From Oryzomicrobium sp. (GTDB lineage: Bacteria; Pseudomonadota; Gammaproteobacteria; Burkholderiales; Rhodocyclaceae), in NCBI RefSeq assembly GCF_021287045.1, contig NZ_JAJTBG010000002.1, positions 62,001-126,000 of the forward strand: a stretch of 64,000 nucleotides of DNA, written 5' to 3'. The notes below the pieces were generated by a model. It searched no databases and was not told the origin of the DNA. It saw only the letters and a list, made by a program, of their open reading frames with translations. This document shows positions 50,001 to 58,189 of the stretch, in pieces. Both the position numbers and the translations under genes were made by a program. Each line of letters starts with the position of its first letter. Positions within the stretch are counted from its first letter, which is position 1.

Positions 50001-51011
50001 ATGCCCGGCACCGCCGCCCCCCCCGGCGAATTCGACCTGATCGACCGCCACTTCGCCCGCCCCACCCCCGGGGCGGATCTGGGGCCGGGGGACGACTGCG
50101 CCCTGGTGACCCCGACGCCGGGGATGCAGCTGGCGGCCACCACCGACATGCTGGTGGCCGGCACCCACTTCTTCGCCGACACCGACCCGGAAGCCCTGGG
50201 CTGGAAGACCCTGGCGGTGAACGTCTCGGACCTGGCGGCCATGGGCGCCACGCCGCGCTGGGCCCTGCTCGCCGGCGCCCTGCCGGCGGCCGACGAAGCC
50301 TGGATCGCCGCCTTCGCCAAAGGCTTCTTCGCCTGTGCCGGCGCCTTCGCCATGGACGTGATCGGCGGCGACACCACCCGGGGGCCCCTCAACCTGTGCG
50401 TCACCGCCCTGGGCGAAGTGCCCGCCGGCCGCGCCCTGCGCCGCGACGGGGCCAAGCCCGGCGACGACCTGTGGGTTTCCGGCCGCCCCGGCCTGGCCAA
50501 CCTGGGCCTGCGCCACTTGCAAGGCGACCTCGACCTGCCCACGGCGCCGGTCGCGGGTGAGCCGCCGCTGCGCGACGCCTGTCTCGCCGCCCTGACCCGA
50601 CCCCAGCCCCGGGTCGCCCTGGGCCTGGCCTTGCAGCGCCAGGGCCTGGCCCACGCCGCCATCGACGTTTCCGACGGCCTGCTCCAGGACCTGGGGCACA
50701 TCGCCCGCCGTTCCGCCCTGGCCGCCACGGTGTGGCCCGAACGCCTGCCGGCTCTGCCCGCCGGGGTGGACGCGGCCATCGCCCGGGCTGCCCAGCTGGG
50801 CGGCGGCGACGACTACGAACTGGTCTTCGCCGCCCCCGCCGCCGCCCGGGAGGCCATCGCCGCCTTGGCCCACGCCTTGGACCTGCCCCTCACCCGCTTC
50901 GGCGTGCTGTCCGCCCCGGACGAGGCGCCGGCGGGCAGCGTCACCGCCCTGGACGAGGCCGGCCAGCTCTTCCCGGTGGCCCGGCGCGGCTACGACCACT
51001 TCGCCGCCTGA
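50001..51011 (+). CDS. thiL: Thiamine-monophosphate kinase
   Basis: A 336-residue ThiL. The N-terminal GEFDLIDRHFARP, the metal- and ATP-binding GPGDDCALV, TTDMLVAGTHF, VNVSDLAAMGATP, GGDTTRGP and C-terminal GGGDDYELVF match the family throughout. It phosphorylates thiamine monophosphate to the diphosphate cofactor. It lies 28 bp after nusB, as commonly found. Confidence 0.95.
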   Translation: MPGTAAPPGEFDLIDRHFARPTPGADLGPGDDCALVTPTPGMQLAATTDMLVAGTHFFADTDPEALGWKTLAVNVSDLAAMGATPRWALLAGALPAADEAWIAAFAKGFFACAGAFAMDVIGGDTTRGPLNLCVTALGEVPAGRALRRDGAKPGDDLWVSGRPGLANLGLRHLQGDLDLPTAPVAGEPPLRDACLAALTRPQPRVALGLALQRQGLAHAAIDVSDGLLQDLGHIARRSALAATVWPERLPALPAGVDAAIARAAQLGGGDDYELVFAAPAAAREAIAALAHALDLPLTRFGVLSAPDEAPAGSVTALDEAGQLFPVARRGYDHFAA

Positions 51012-51074
51012 ACGCCCCACGGCGGCGGCGAACCTTTTTCCACCCGCTCTCCCGATTCCGTCATTCCACACCCG

Positions 51075-51563
51075 ATGAGCAACCGCCCCGGCCTGAAATT
51101 CCTCTTCGCCCACCCCGCCCACTTCATCGCCTGCGGCCTGGGTTCCGGCCTGTCGCCCTTCGCCCCGGGCACCGTCGGCACCCTGTTCGCCTGGGCCACC
51201 TTCCCGGTGCTGCGCCACGCCTTGCCCACCGACCTGCCCCTGCTGGTCTTCCTGCTGGTGTGCTTCGTCGGCGGCGTGGTGGCCGCCCACCGCACCGGCC
51301 GCGACCTGGGAGTGGTGGACCATGGGTCCATCGTCTGGGACGAGATCGTGCCCTTCTGGCTGGTGCTGGTGTTCTGCCCGGCCGGCTGGCTGTGGCAAAC
51401 CGCCGCCTTCTTCCTGTTCCGCGTCTACGACATCGTCAAGCCCTACCCGGCCAACTACTTCGACGAGAAGGTGAAGAACGGCTTCGGCGTGATGGCCGAC
51501 GACGTGTTCGCCGGCGCCTACACCATCCTGACCCTGGCCGTCGCCAAGTTCATCATCGGCTGA
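51075..51563 (+). CDS. pgpA: Phosphatidylglycerophosphatase A
   Basis: A 162-residue inner-membrane PgpA. HFIACGLGSGLSPFAPGTVG is the family's N-terminal signature, followed by the metal-binding DHGSIVWDEIVPFW and a C-terminal FFLFRVYDIVKPYPANYFDE. About four membrane-spanning stretches are visible. It dephosphorylates phosphatidylglycerophosphate to phosphatidylglycerol. The order thiL-pgpA-cinA is conserved in many proteobacteria. Confidence 0.94.
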   Translation: MSNRPGLKFLFAHPAHFIACGLGSGLSPFAPGTVGTLFAWATFPVLRHALPTDLPLLVFLLVCFVGGVVAAHRTGRDLGVVDHGSIVWDEIVPFWLVLVFCPAGWLWQTAAFFLFRVYDIVKPYPANYFDEKVKNGFGVMADDVFAGAYTILTLAVAKFIIG

Positions 51564-51595
51564 CGTCCCCACGCATTTTTCCCGGAGCCTCCGCC

Positions 51596-52102
51596 ATGAT
51601 CACCCAGCGCGACCTGGAAGCCCTCGCCGCCAAGGCCGGCGCCCTGCTCTTGGCCCGGGGCGAATGGCTGGCCACCGCCGAATCCTGCACCGGCGGCTGG
51701 ATCGCCCAGGCGGTCACGGCGATTGCCGGCAGTTCGGCCTGGTTCGACCGGGGTTTCGTCACCTATTCCAACGCGGCCAAAGAAGACATGCTCGGCGTGC
51801 CGCGCCAGACCTTGATTGCCACGGGTGCCGTCTCGGAAGCCACGGCCCGGGCCATGGCCGAAGGGGCCGTCGCCAAGAGCCGCGCCCAGTGGGCCGTTGC
51901 CGTGAGCGGCATCGCCGGCCCCAGCGGCGGCAGCCCGGACAAACCGGTGGGCACGGTGTGCTTCGCCTGGGCCGGCCCGGGCGGAGTCGAGGCGGTCACC
52001 CGCCATTTTCCCGGCGACCGGGAAGCGGTGCGCGCCGCCACTGCGGCCCTGGCCCTGTCCCACCTGATCACCCGGCTGGAAGGCGCCACGGTCGGCGCCT
52101 GA
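51596..52102 (+). CDS. pncC: Nicotinamide-nucleotide amidohydrolase (CinA C-terminal family)
   Basis: A 168-residue stand-alone CinA C-terminal domain with a GGAG ribosome site at ATG 51596. TAESCTGGWIAQAVTAI holds the catalytic Ser, VTYSNAAKEDMLGV and AVSGIAGPSGGSPDKPVGTV complete the active site. It deamidates NMN to nicotinic acid mononucleotide, recycling pyridine nucleotides. There is no N-terminal CinA domain. Confidence 0.93.
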   Translation: MITQRDLEALAAKAGALLLARGEWLATAESCTGGWIAQAVTAIAGSSAWFDRGFVTYSNAAKEDMLGVPRQTLIATGAVSEATARAMAEGAVAKSRAQWAVAVSGIAGPSGGSPDKPVGTVCFAWAGPGGVEAVTRHFPGDREAVRAATAALALSHLITRLEGATVGA

Positions 52103-52266
52103 TACGCAGCCGCCGCCGATAGATTAATTTTTCTAATACGTCGCGGCGGAAAAAGCCGCAAACTCAAGGACTGGCGCGGACCTTCGTTTTTCCGCCGGCC
52201 GGTCACATGAATTTTATTAATACATCCCTCGCCAGGCCCGGCGGGTCGGGAATCGGAAACCAGGAA

Positions 52267-53100
52267 TCAGGCCGCCTCTTCTTCCTGGCGGCGGCGCAGG
52301 CTGAAGGTCGGCCAGTTCCAACTCATGCCCCAGGCGTAGAAGGCGATGAACATCATCACGTCGAGGAAGCTGCCGAACAGCAGGTAGAAGATGGGTAGGA
52401 ACAGCAGGCTGAGGTGCCACAGCAGCACCGTGTGCAGGGCGAACTGGAAGGGCAGGGCCAGGGCGAAGTAGGCCAGCACCAGCGCGGTCAGGGCCAGCTT
52501 CTGGTGCAGCGGAAAGTTGAACACGTAGTAGGTGAAGCCGAAGATCCAGGGCACCAGGAACATCAGGATCAGCCCCATCGCCAGCCCGCTGAACAGGTAG
52601 GAGCCCAGGCCGTGGGGGAAGGAAGCCGGCACCAGGGCGAAATACACCAGGGCGGTGGCATGGATCAGCACCGCCGCCCGGATGGCGTAGATCAGGGGCA
52701 GCAGGCGGACCGGCGGGATCAGCTTGGTGGACAACCACAGCAGCACGCAGCCGATGGCGCTGATCCACCATTGCAGTTGGGTCGGGGCGCCGGCATACAG
52801 CTCGATGCGCGGCAGCCACACCGTGGCCACCACCAGGTCGAAGGGGGCGGCCACCAGGCCGCCGGGAAAGTCCGTGGCGGCGAACCAGAATTTCAGCACA
52901 GCGAACCAGAACGGCACGATCTCTTCGATCGACAGCAGCAGCAGCAGGTTGAAGACCAGCGGCAGCAGCAGGGCGATCAGCAGGTTCCCCTTGTGCAGGG
53001 AGACGTGGTAGATCGCCCGGTGCAGCTGGATACGCCGGCCGCCGAAGCCCTTCGAGCGGATGGCCTCGATGCGCGTTTGCAGGTCCTGGTCCCGGTCCAT
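52267..53100 (-). CDS. Polytopic membrane protein of the exopolysaccharide operon
   Basis: A 277-residue protein starting at ATG 53100, four bases after the stop of the outer-membrane barrel gene. A basic cytoplasmic N-terminus (about 45 residues) is followed by six or seven predicted membrane helices (LLIALLLPLVFNLLLLLSI, LQWWISAIGCVLLWLSTKLI, YLFSGLAMGLILMFLVPWI, LALTALVLAYFALALPFQF, HLSLLFLPIFYLLFGSFLDV) and a short Arg/Glu-rich tail. I do not recognise a family. As the last gene of the operon it may be an accessory inner-membrane component of polymer synthesis or export. Confidence 0.8.
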   Translation of the reverse strand: MDRDQDLQTRIEAIRSKGFGGRRIQLHRAIYHVSLHKGNLLIALLLPLVFNLLLLLSIEEIVPFWFAVLKFWFAATDFPGGLVAAPFDLVVATVWLPRIELYAGAPTQLQWWISAIGCVLLWLSTKLIPPVRLLPLIYAIRAAVLIHATALVYFALVPASFPHGLGSYLFSGLAMGLILMFLVPWIFGFTYYVFNFPLHQKLALTALVLAYFALALPFQFALHTVLLWHLSLLFLPIFYLLFGSFLDVMMFIAFYAWGMSWNWPTFSLRRRQEEEAA

Positions 53101-53104
53101 GGCG

Positions 53105-54154
53105 TCAGAAGTCCTTGAACAGGCTGAACTCGCCGCCCAGCCGGCGGTAGTAGGGGTTGCTGTACTCGCCCACCCGGGCCTGGAAGCCCCAGTCGCGGCC
53201 GACCCATTCGCGCCAGGTGAGCAGGGTGTCGTGGCTGGGGAAGTTGGCGAGGATGTTGTCGCCACTGCCCACCAGCTGGTAGCCCTCCTGGCCCTGGGCG
53301 AAGCGCAGGGAGATGAAGCGTTCCTTGTCGCGGCCGTAGGTCACCGCCACGTTGTAGTAGTCGGCGAAGACGCTGCCCGGATCGCTGCGGTTGATACGCA
53401 CGCCGCCCTCGATCACCCAGGGGCCGTCGAAGTAGTAGGCGGCGTTGAGCAGCACGGCCAGGTCCCGGTGCTCGTCCTTGGCCTTGATCGAGGACAGGCC
53501 CACGCCGATCACCAGGTTGCGCGGTTCGAGGAACTTGCGGTTGATCACCACGTCGCCCCGGTAACGCGGCTGGAAGAAGCCGCCGTTGCTGGTGGCCAGG
53601 GAGGTGGACACGAACCAGTCGTCGTTGATGACGTGGGTGTTGCCGACCACGAACAGGAGGCCCCGGTCGCCAAACTGCTGGAGGTCGGCCACTTCGCCGG
53701 TCCAGGTGTTCTTGGGGTCCGAGGCGTACACGCCGCGCACGAACTGGCTGTTCCAGTTCTGGTAGCCGGCGGTGAGGGAGTTGAAACCGAAGCCGGCCTC
53801 GATGGTGCCCTTGGGTACGAACGGCTCCGGCGCTTCCGGCTCTCCCGGAGCTTCCGGCTCTCCCGGGGGCCCCGGGGGCCCCGGAGGGCCCGGGGGCCCG
53901 GGTGGGCCGGGCGGGCCGGGTTCGTCCTCGCCCGGCGCGGCGGGGGCTTCACCGGCGGCCGGTTCGGCCGGGGTGGTGGCCGGGGCCGGCGTCGCGGGGG
54001 ACGCCAGGAAAGGCGCATCGGCGCTGGAGTTCAGAGGTGCGGCGGGAACGTTGACGGCCATTTCGGGCGCGGTATCCGGCTCGGCGGACCAGACGGCGCC
54101 TGCGGTGGCGCCGAGGATCAGGCTCAGACCGAGGCGGGAGAGACGGCGGGGCAT
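53105..54154 (-). CDS. YaiO-type outer-membrane beta-barrel with collagen-like linker
   Basis: A 349-residue protein. Signal peptide about 1-24 (LGLSLILGATAGAVWSA), an Ala/Pro-rich segment, then a run of Gly-Pro-Pro triplets at residues 79-98 and PEAPGEPEAPEPF. The remaining about 235 residues are alternating hydrophobic/aromatic strands ending in an aromatic residue (LGGEFSLFKDF), as in an outer-membrane barrel. GGVRINRSDPGSVFADYY and VTYGRDKERFISLRFAQG resemble the YaiO family, which in E. coli sits beside a glycosyltransferase and a deacetylase. It is likely the export pore of the operon. Its start overlaps the epimerase gene by 31 bp. Confidence 0.82.
   Translation of the reverse strand: MPRRLSRLGLSLILGATAGAVWSAEPDTAPEMAVNVPAAPLNSSADAPFLASPATPAPATTPAEPAAGEAPAAPGEDEPGPPGPPGPPGPPGPPGPPGEPEAPGEPEAPEPFVPKGTIEAGFGFNSLTAGYQNWNSQFVRGVYASDPKNTWTGEVADLQQFGDRGLLFVVGNTHVINDDWFVSTSLATSNGGFFQPRYRGDVVINRKFLEPRNLVIGVGLSSIKAKDEHRDLAVLLNAAYYFDGPWVIEGGVRINRSDPGSVFADYYNVAVTYGRDKERFISLRFAQGQEGYQLVGSGDNILANFPSHDTLLTWREWVGRDWGFQARVGEYSNPYYRRLGGEFSLFKDF
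53861..53920 (-). repeat. Gly-Pro-Pro coding repeat
   Basis: Sixty bp of near-perfect 9-bp-like GC repeats encode about six consecutive Gly-Pro-Pro triplets in the outer-membrane barrel protein. The tract is slippage-prone, so triplet number could vary between strains without changing the frame. Confidence 0.75.
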
Positions 54155-55323
54155 ATGTTTTTATGGTGGATGAAATGGTTGGAAAGGAGGGTGGCGATGC
54201 GCTGGCCGGCCAGCCCGTCGCCGAAGGGGTTGATGGCCTCGCGCATGGCGGCGGCCAGGGCCGGGCGGGTGGCCAGCTCGCGCACCGCGGCGGTCACCAC
54301 GGCCCGGTCGGTGCCCACCAGCCGGCCGGCGCCGGCCTCGATCAGCTCGGGGCGCTCGGTGGTCTCGCGCAGCACCAGGATCGGAGTATGCACCGCGGCG
54401 GCTTCTTCCTGAATGCCACCGGAATCGGTGAGCACCAGCCAGGCACGGTGCAGCAGCCACATCAGGGCGGCATAGCCCATCGGCTGGGTGAGGAAGAGGC
54501 GGCCGGCGGCTTCGGCCGGCAAGTCGCCCAGGGCGCCGTGCACCACCTCCTGGACCCGAGGATTGGCGTGCACCGGCCAGACCACCAGCAGATCGGGGGA
54601 TTCGAGCAGCAGGTCGCGCACCGCCCCGGCCACGCTGGCCAGGGGGCCGTTGAGGTTCTCGCGCCGGTGCGAGGTCACCAGCACCAAGCGGCGGCCGGGC
54701 AGCAGGCCGGGCAGGTCGGCCAGGTCCTGCTGGAGTTCGGGAATGGCTTCCTGCCTGGCGCCGTCCATTTTCCCGGCGAGTTGCACCGCATCCACGATGG
54801 TGTTGCCCACCATGTGGATGGCCTGCTCGGCGATGCCCTCGCGCAGCAGGTTGGCCCGGGCCTGGGCGGTGGGGGAGAAGTGCCAGGTGGCGAGACGGCC
54901 GATCAGTTCCCGGTTCTTCTCCTCGGGGAAGGGGTCGTACATGCAGTGGGAGCGCAGGCCGGCCTCGACGTGACCCACCGGCACCTGCTGGTAGAAGGCC
55001 GCCAGGGCCGCCATCAGGGCGCTGGAGGTGTCGCCGTGCACCAGCACGGCGGCCGGGGCACTGTCTTCCAGGATCCGGCCGATCTTGTCCACCATCAGGG
55101 CCGACAGGTGGGACAGGGTCTGGCGCTGCCGCTCCAGGTCCAGGCTGAGGGCCGGGCGCATGCCGAAGAAGTCGTACATGGGGTCGGCCATTTCCCGATG
55201 CTGGCCGGTGTGCAGCACCAGGGGCTCCAGGTCGGTGGCGCGCAGGGCATGGTAAACCGGGGCCATCTTGATGATCTCCGGCCGGGTGCCCATGCACAAC
55301 AGGATGGTATTGGACAGTTTCAT
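54124..55323 (-). CDS. wecB: UDP-N-acetylglucosamine 2-epimerase (non-hydrolysing)
   Basis: A 399-residue GT-B-fold epimerase. MGTRPEIIKMAPV at residues 11-23, VLVHGDTSSALM, GHVEAGLRSHCMYDPFPEEKN, MVGNTIVDAV, VTSHRRENL and the C-terminal LTDSGGIQEEAAAV match the WecB family, with the catalytic acidic and His residues in place. It interconverts UDP-GlcNAc and UDP-ManNAc. The start overlaps the deacetylase stop (ATGA). Within this operon it probably supplies UDP-ManNAc to the synthase; WecB also serves enterobacterial-type antigens in other bacteria, but no such genes are here. Confidence 0.92.
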   Translation of the reverse strand: MKLSNTILLCMGTRPEIIKMAPVYHALRATDLEPLVLHTGQHREMADPMYDFFGMRPALSLDLERQRQTLSHLSALMVDKIGRILEDSAPAAVLVHGDTSSALMAALAAFYQQVPVGHVEAGLRSHCMYDPFPEEKNRELIGRLATWHFSPTAQARANLLREGIAEQAIHMVGNTIVDAVQLAGKMDGARQEAIPELQQDLADLPGLLPGRRLVLVTSHRRENLNGPLASVAGAVRDLLLESPDLLVVWPVHANPRVQEVVHGALGDLPAEAAGRLFLTQPMGYAALMWLLHRAWLVLTDSGGIQEEAAAVHTPILVLRETTERPELIEAGAGRLVGTDRAVVTAAVRELATRPALAAAMREAINPFGDGLAGQRIATLLSNHFIHHKNICPAVSPASV

Positions 55324-57188
55324 GGCAGTGCCTTGCGGGTGAATTCGAATTCGAAGTTGCGGCCGTGGCCGGCGACGACGCGCCAGGCGCGACCGATGTC
55401 CTCGACCCGGCCGTCGCCCACCGTCACGCGGGGCTGCTGCCCGCCGGCCTTGGGCACCTCCCAGGCCAGGTCGACCAGGTCGGTGGGGTGGGTGGCCTTG
55501 AGGGTCAGCCGGTCGCCGCTGCCGACGTAGGACCAGACCGCCTGCTCGCGGCGGTTGAGGAAGTCGGCGGCGGCGGACATGGTGGTCCAGCGGAAGCGGC
55601 CGGCGGCGTGCAGTTCCCGGGTATGGGCGAACAGGGCGCGCAGGGCCTCGGGGTAACGGTGGAAGCCGTGGGGGTGGGAGTAGATGGTGCGCAGGGTGCC
55701 GGTGTCGGCGGTGAAGTCGGCGGCGGAGGTGAGCCAGTTCTTGACCGTGTCTTCGCTCAATTCCTCTTCGTCGAACTCCTCGAAGGCGGCCATGTTGCCC
55801 AGGATGAGCACCGGGAAGGACCAGATGTGCTTGGCGTTGAGACGGCCGTTGCGGTAGCTGCGGGTGGGGGCCATGCCGGTGTTGCCGGTGAAGTAGTAGG
55901 CCACCATGTTGTGGGCCTCCAGCCACTCGGTCACCCATTCGGGCTGGTTGCCCAGAGGCGCCGAATACTCCCGGGACGGCCGCCCGGCGATGGCCGAGAC
56001 CGCCTTCTCGTTCATCTCCAGGTACTTGACCATCTCATCCTTGTTGGTGTCGTTCACCCGGCCGCCGAAGTAGTTGTGGATCCAGCCGCCGTGGTCCCCC
56101 AGGGCGTCGCCCCGGTCCCGGAACCGGGCCACCCACTTGCGCGCCTGGGCGTTGTGCTCCAGGTCGAGGCCCTGCTTGTCGCCGAAGGCCGCCATGTCCG
56201 GGCCGGCGGTGAAGTGGATCGAGAACGGTCCCTGGTCCAGGGCGCCGAAGCTTTCCAGGCGCTCGAACTCGGGGGTCGAGGCGTTGGAGTCCACGTGCCA
56301 GTTGAACACCAGGCCGCCGATGCCGTCGGCGGTGGCCTTCAGCACCGGCAGGCCGAGCCGGTCGAACACCAGGTGGTGCAGAAAGGCGTGCAGCAGCGTC
56401 CCGTCGGTCTGGCCCTTGAGGTAGCCGATGGGGGTGTTGACGAACAGCACCCCGCCTTCGCCGAGGCGGCGGTAGCCGGCGGCCACCCCGCCCGAGTCGC
56501 TGGCGAGCAGTGCCTCGCCGGTGTAGGCGCCGGAGGTGGGCAGGATGGGGTAGAGCAGGGCGCCGTACTGGTAGCCGGTGATGGCGTAGGTCTTGCCATG
56601 GAGCAGTTCCTCGGCCGGGGGCGAGGACATCTCCATGGTCTTGCCCGGGGGCAGCAGGAGCCGGCGCCCCCCGGCGTCGGTGACGAACAGGGGGCCCCGC
56701 TCCACTCCACCGGCGCCGAAGCGCTCCCGGTCCGGGCCGTAGCGCACGCCCACCAGGCCGGACAGGGGAGAAGCCGCCCCCGCCGGCACGTCGCTGCTGA
56801 TCACGGTGCCGCCGTCGTAGACCACCATCAGCTGGCCGCCCCGGGCGGCGAACTGCTCCAGGCGGTTGACCACCACCGGGGTGATCTGACGGTGCAGGTT
56901 GTCCGGCAGGATCGCCGCGCTGCCGCGGTCGCTCGTTTCGGGACGGAGCAGGAAGTCCGAATCGCTGATGGTGCGCATCGGAATGCCTTCTTCCTTGGCC
57001 GCATCCAGCCAGATGCTCACCGCCGGCGCGGCCGGGTCCTGGCCTTCGGGCAGGATCAGGTAGACGGTGTGCTCGGCCATCGCGGCATCGTTGCGCTGCC
57101 CCCACCAGGAATAAAGGGCTCCCAGGGCGACGAACAGCAGCGCCCAGGGCACGACGGCAAAGAGGAAGCGTTTCAGCGCAGCGAACAT
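55320..57188 (-). CDS. Membrane-anchored polysaccharide deacetylase-like protein
   Basis: A 622-residue protein with an N-terminal transmembrane anchor (about 9-27) and a periplasmic body. Residues about 40-290 resemble a Rossmann/glutamine-amidotransferase-like domain (AARGGQLMVVYDGGTVISSDV, GEGGVLFVNTPIGYL). From about 290 the polysaccharide-deacetylase fold is suggested by NWHVDSNAS (H298, D300), GDHGGWIHNYF (H366, H371), SREYSAPLGNQPEWV and SHPHGFHRYP. It would remove acetyl groups from an N-acetylated polymer in the periplasm. The motifs deviate from classical CE4 (TFDDG), so activity is inferred. It overlaps the glycosidase gene by 16 bp. Confidence 0.78.
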   Translation of the reverse strand: MFAALKRFLFAVVPWALLFVALGALYSWWGQRNDAAMAEHTVYLILPEGQDPAAPAVSIWLDAAKEEGIPMRTISDSDFLLRPETSDRGSAAILPDNLHRQITPVVVNRLEQFAARGGQLMVVYDGGTVISSDVPAGAASPLSGLVGVRYGPDRERFGAGGVERGPLFVTDAGGRRLLLPPGKTMEMSSPPAEELLHGKTYAITGYQYGALLYPILPTSGAYTGEALLASDSGGVAAGYRRLGEGGVLFVNTPIGYLKGQTDGTLLHAFLHHLVFDRLGLPVLKATADGIGGLVFNWHVDSNASTPEFERLESFGALDQGPFSIHFTAGPDMAAFGDKQGLDLEHNAQARKWVARFRDRGDALGDHGGWIHNYFGGRVNDTNKDEMVKYLEMNEKAVSAIAGRPSREYSAPLGNQPEWVTEWLEAHNMVAYYFTGNTGMAPTRSYRNGRLNAKHIWSFPVLILGNMAAFEEFDEEELSEDTVKNWLTSAADFTADTGTLRTIYSHPHGFHRYPEALRALFAHTRELHAAGRFRWTTMSAAADFLNRREQAVWSYVGSGDRLTLKATHPTDLVDLAWEVPKAGGQQPRVTVGDGRVEDIGRAWRVVAGHGRNFEFEFTRKALP

Positions 57189-58189
57189 GGCGTATTGGGA
57201 TCGACGTGGGTGGACAGCCCTTGCCACAGGGCGTCCTCAAGAACATTCCAGCGGGCGCCGTGGCGCAGCGCGGCGGTCTGGCGCACCCAGCAGGCGACAG
57301 TGGGGGCATCGCCCTGCTGTTGGGCCACCTGGGCCATCAGCCCCCAGGGATAGTCATCCGCCGACAGGGTCAACCAGGCGTGGCGGTAACGGCGCATCCA
57401 CTCCCGGTAACCGATGGCGGGCTTTTTCATCAGGCTGGGCAGGCCGTGCAGCAGCGGGTAGAGCTGGGCCACCAGGTGGGGGTAGAAGGCCCCGTCGGCC
57501 TCGTCCTCGCTGGTGTGGCGCAGCAGGCCGTCGGCCTTGGGCGGGAACAGGCCGCCCAGGCGGCGCTCCACCAGGTCGGCCTGCTGGCGCAGGCGGCGGG
57601 CGCCGGCGGCATCGCCCCAGGCGGCCTGCTTGCCGGCGACGACGCGCAGGGCGGCCACCACCTCGCAATTATCCATGAGCAGGGCGACCCGCTGGGTTGG
57701 CGAGATCACGTAGCCCCCCAGGCGAGGATCGTACAGCCGAGCCAGGGCCGCCCGGCTCTGCTCGGCGCTGTTGTGCCAGGCGGGGGGCAGGCCCTCGGCC
57801 GGGGCGGCGACGTGGAGCAGCTCCAGCCACAGGGCGAGCAGGGAATCGTCGGCGTCGGCCTCCTGGCATTGCAGCCAAGCGCCGTCCTCGGCGATGCAGT
57901 AGCGGCCAAACAGGCCGTCGGCGGTGGGCCGGGCCAGCATCCAGTCGATCCAGCGGCCAGCCGGGGCGGCGATGTCCAGCCCCAGCTCCCGGGCCGCCAG
58001 AAGGGCCTTCAGGGCGAAGTAGGGATCGACGAAATCGCCCTGGTAGTGGGTGGTGATCGCCCCGTCGTCGCGCTGGTAGCCAGCCAGGTCGAGGCTGGCG
58101 CCCCGGGCCAGCCAGGGGGCGGCCGCCAGGGCCAGGCCGAGCACGAGGCCGCCCAGGCGGGCGGCCAGAGGGCGGGAGCGGCGGTTCAT
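57173..58189 (-). CDS. Periplasmic (alpha/alpha)-barrel glycosidase-like protein
   Basis: A 338-residue secreted protein. The signal peptide spans about 1-31 (LGGLVLGLALAAAPWLARGA). The mature part is helical with repeated Trp/Asp-rich segments: GDFVDPYFALKALLAAR, GRYCIAEDGAWLQCQEADAD, and the acidic cluster ADADDS at 111-116, which recalls the catalytic Asp region of GH8-like cellulases such as BcsZ. I therefore read it as a six-hairpin glycoside hydrolase acting on the nascent polymer, a part found in most synthase-dependent systems. Exact GH family is uncertain. The start overlaps the preceding stop by ATGA. Confidence 0.72.
   Translation of the reverse strand: MNRRSRPLAARLGGLVLGLALAAAPWLARGASLDLAGYQRDDGAITTHYQGDFVDPYFALKALLAARELGLDIAAPAGRWIDWMLARPTADGLFGRYCIAEDGAWLQCQEADADDSLLALWLELLHVAAPAEGLPPAWHNSAEQSRAALARLYDPRLGGYVISPTQRVALLMDNCEVVAALRVVAGKQAAWGDAAGARRLRQQADLVERRLGGLFPPKADGLLRHTSEDEADGAFYPHLVAQLYPLLHGLPSLMKKPAIGYREWMRRYRHAWLTLSADDYPWGLMAQVAQQQGDAPTVACWVRQTAALRHGARWNVLEDALWQGLSTHVDPNTPCSLR

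Noticed and set aside
52103-52266. Terminator between pncC and the EPS operon
   Set aside because: A GCGGC/GCCGC hairpin is near 52145 but has no T-run; I cannot call a terminator for either converging gene.
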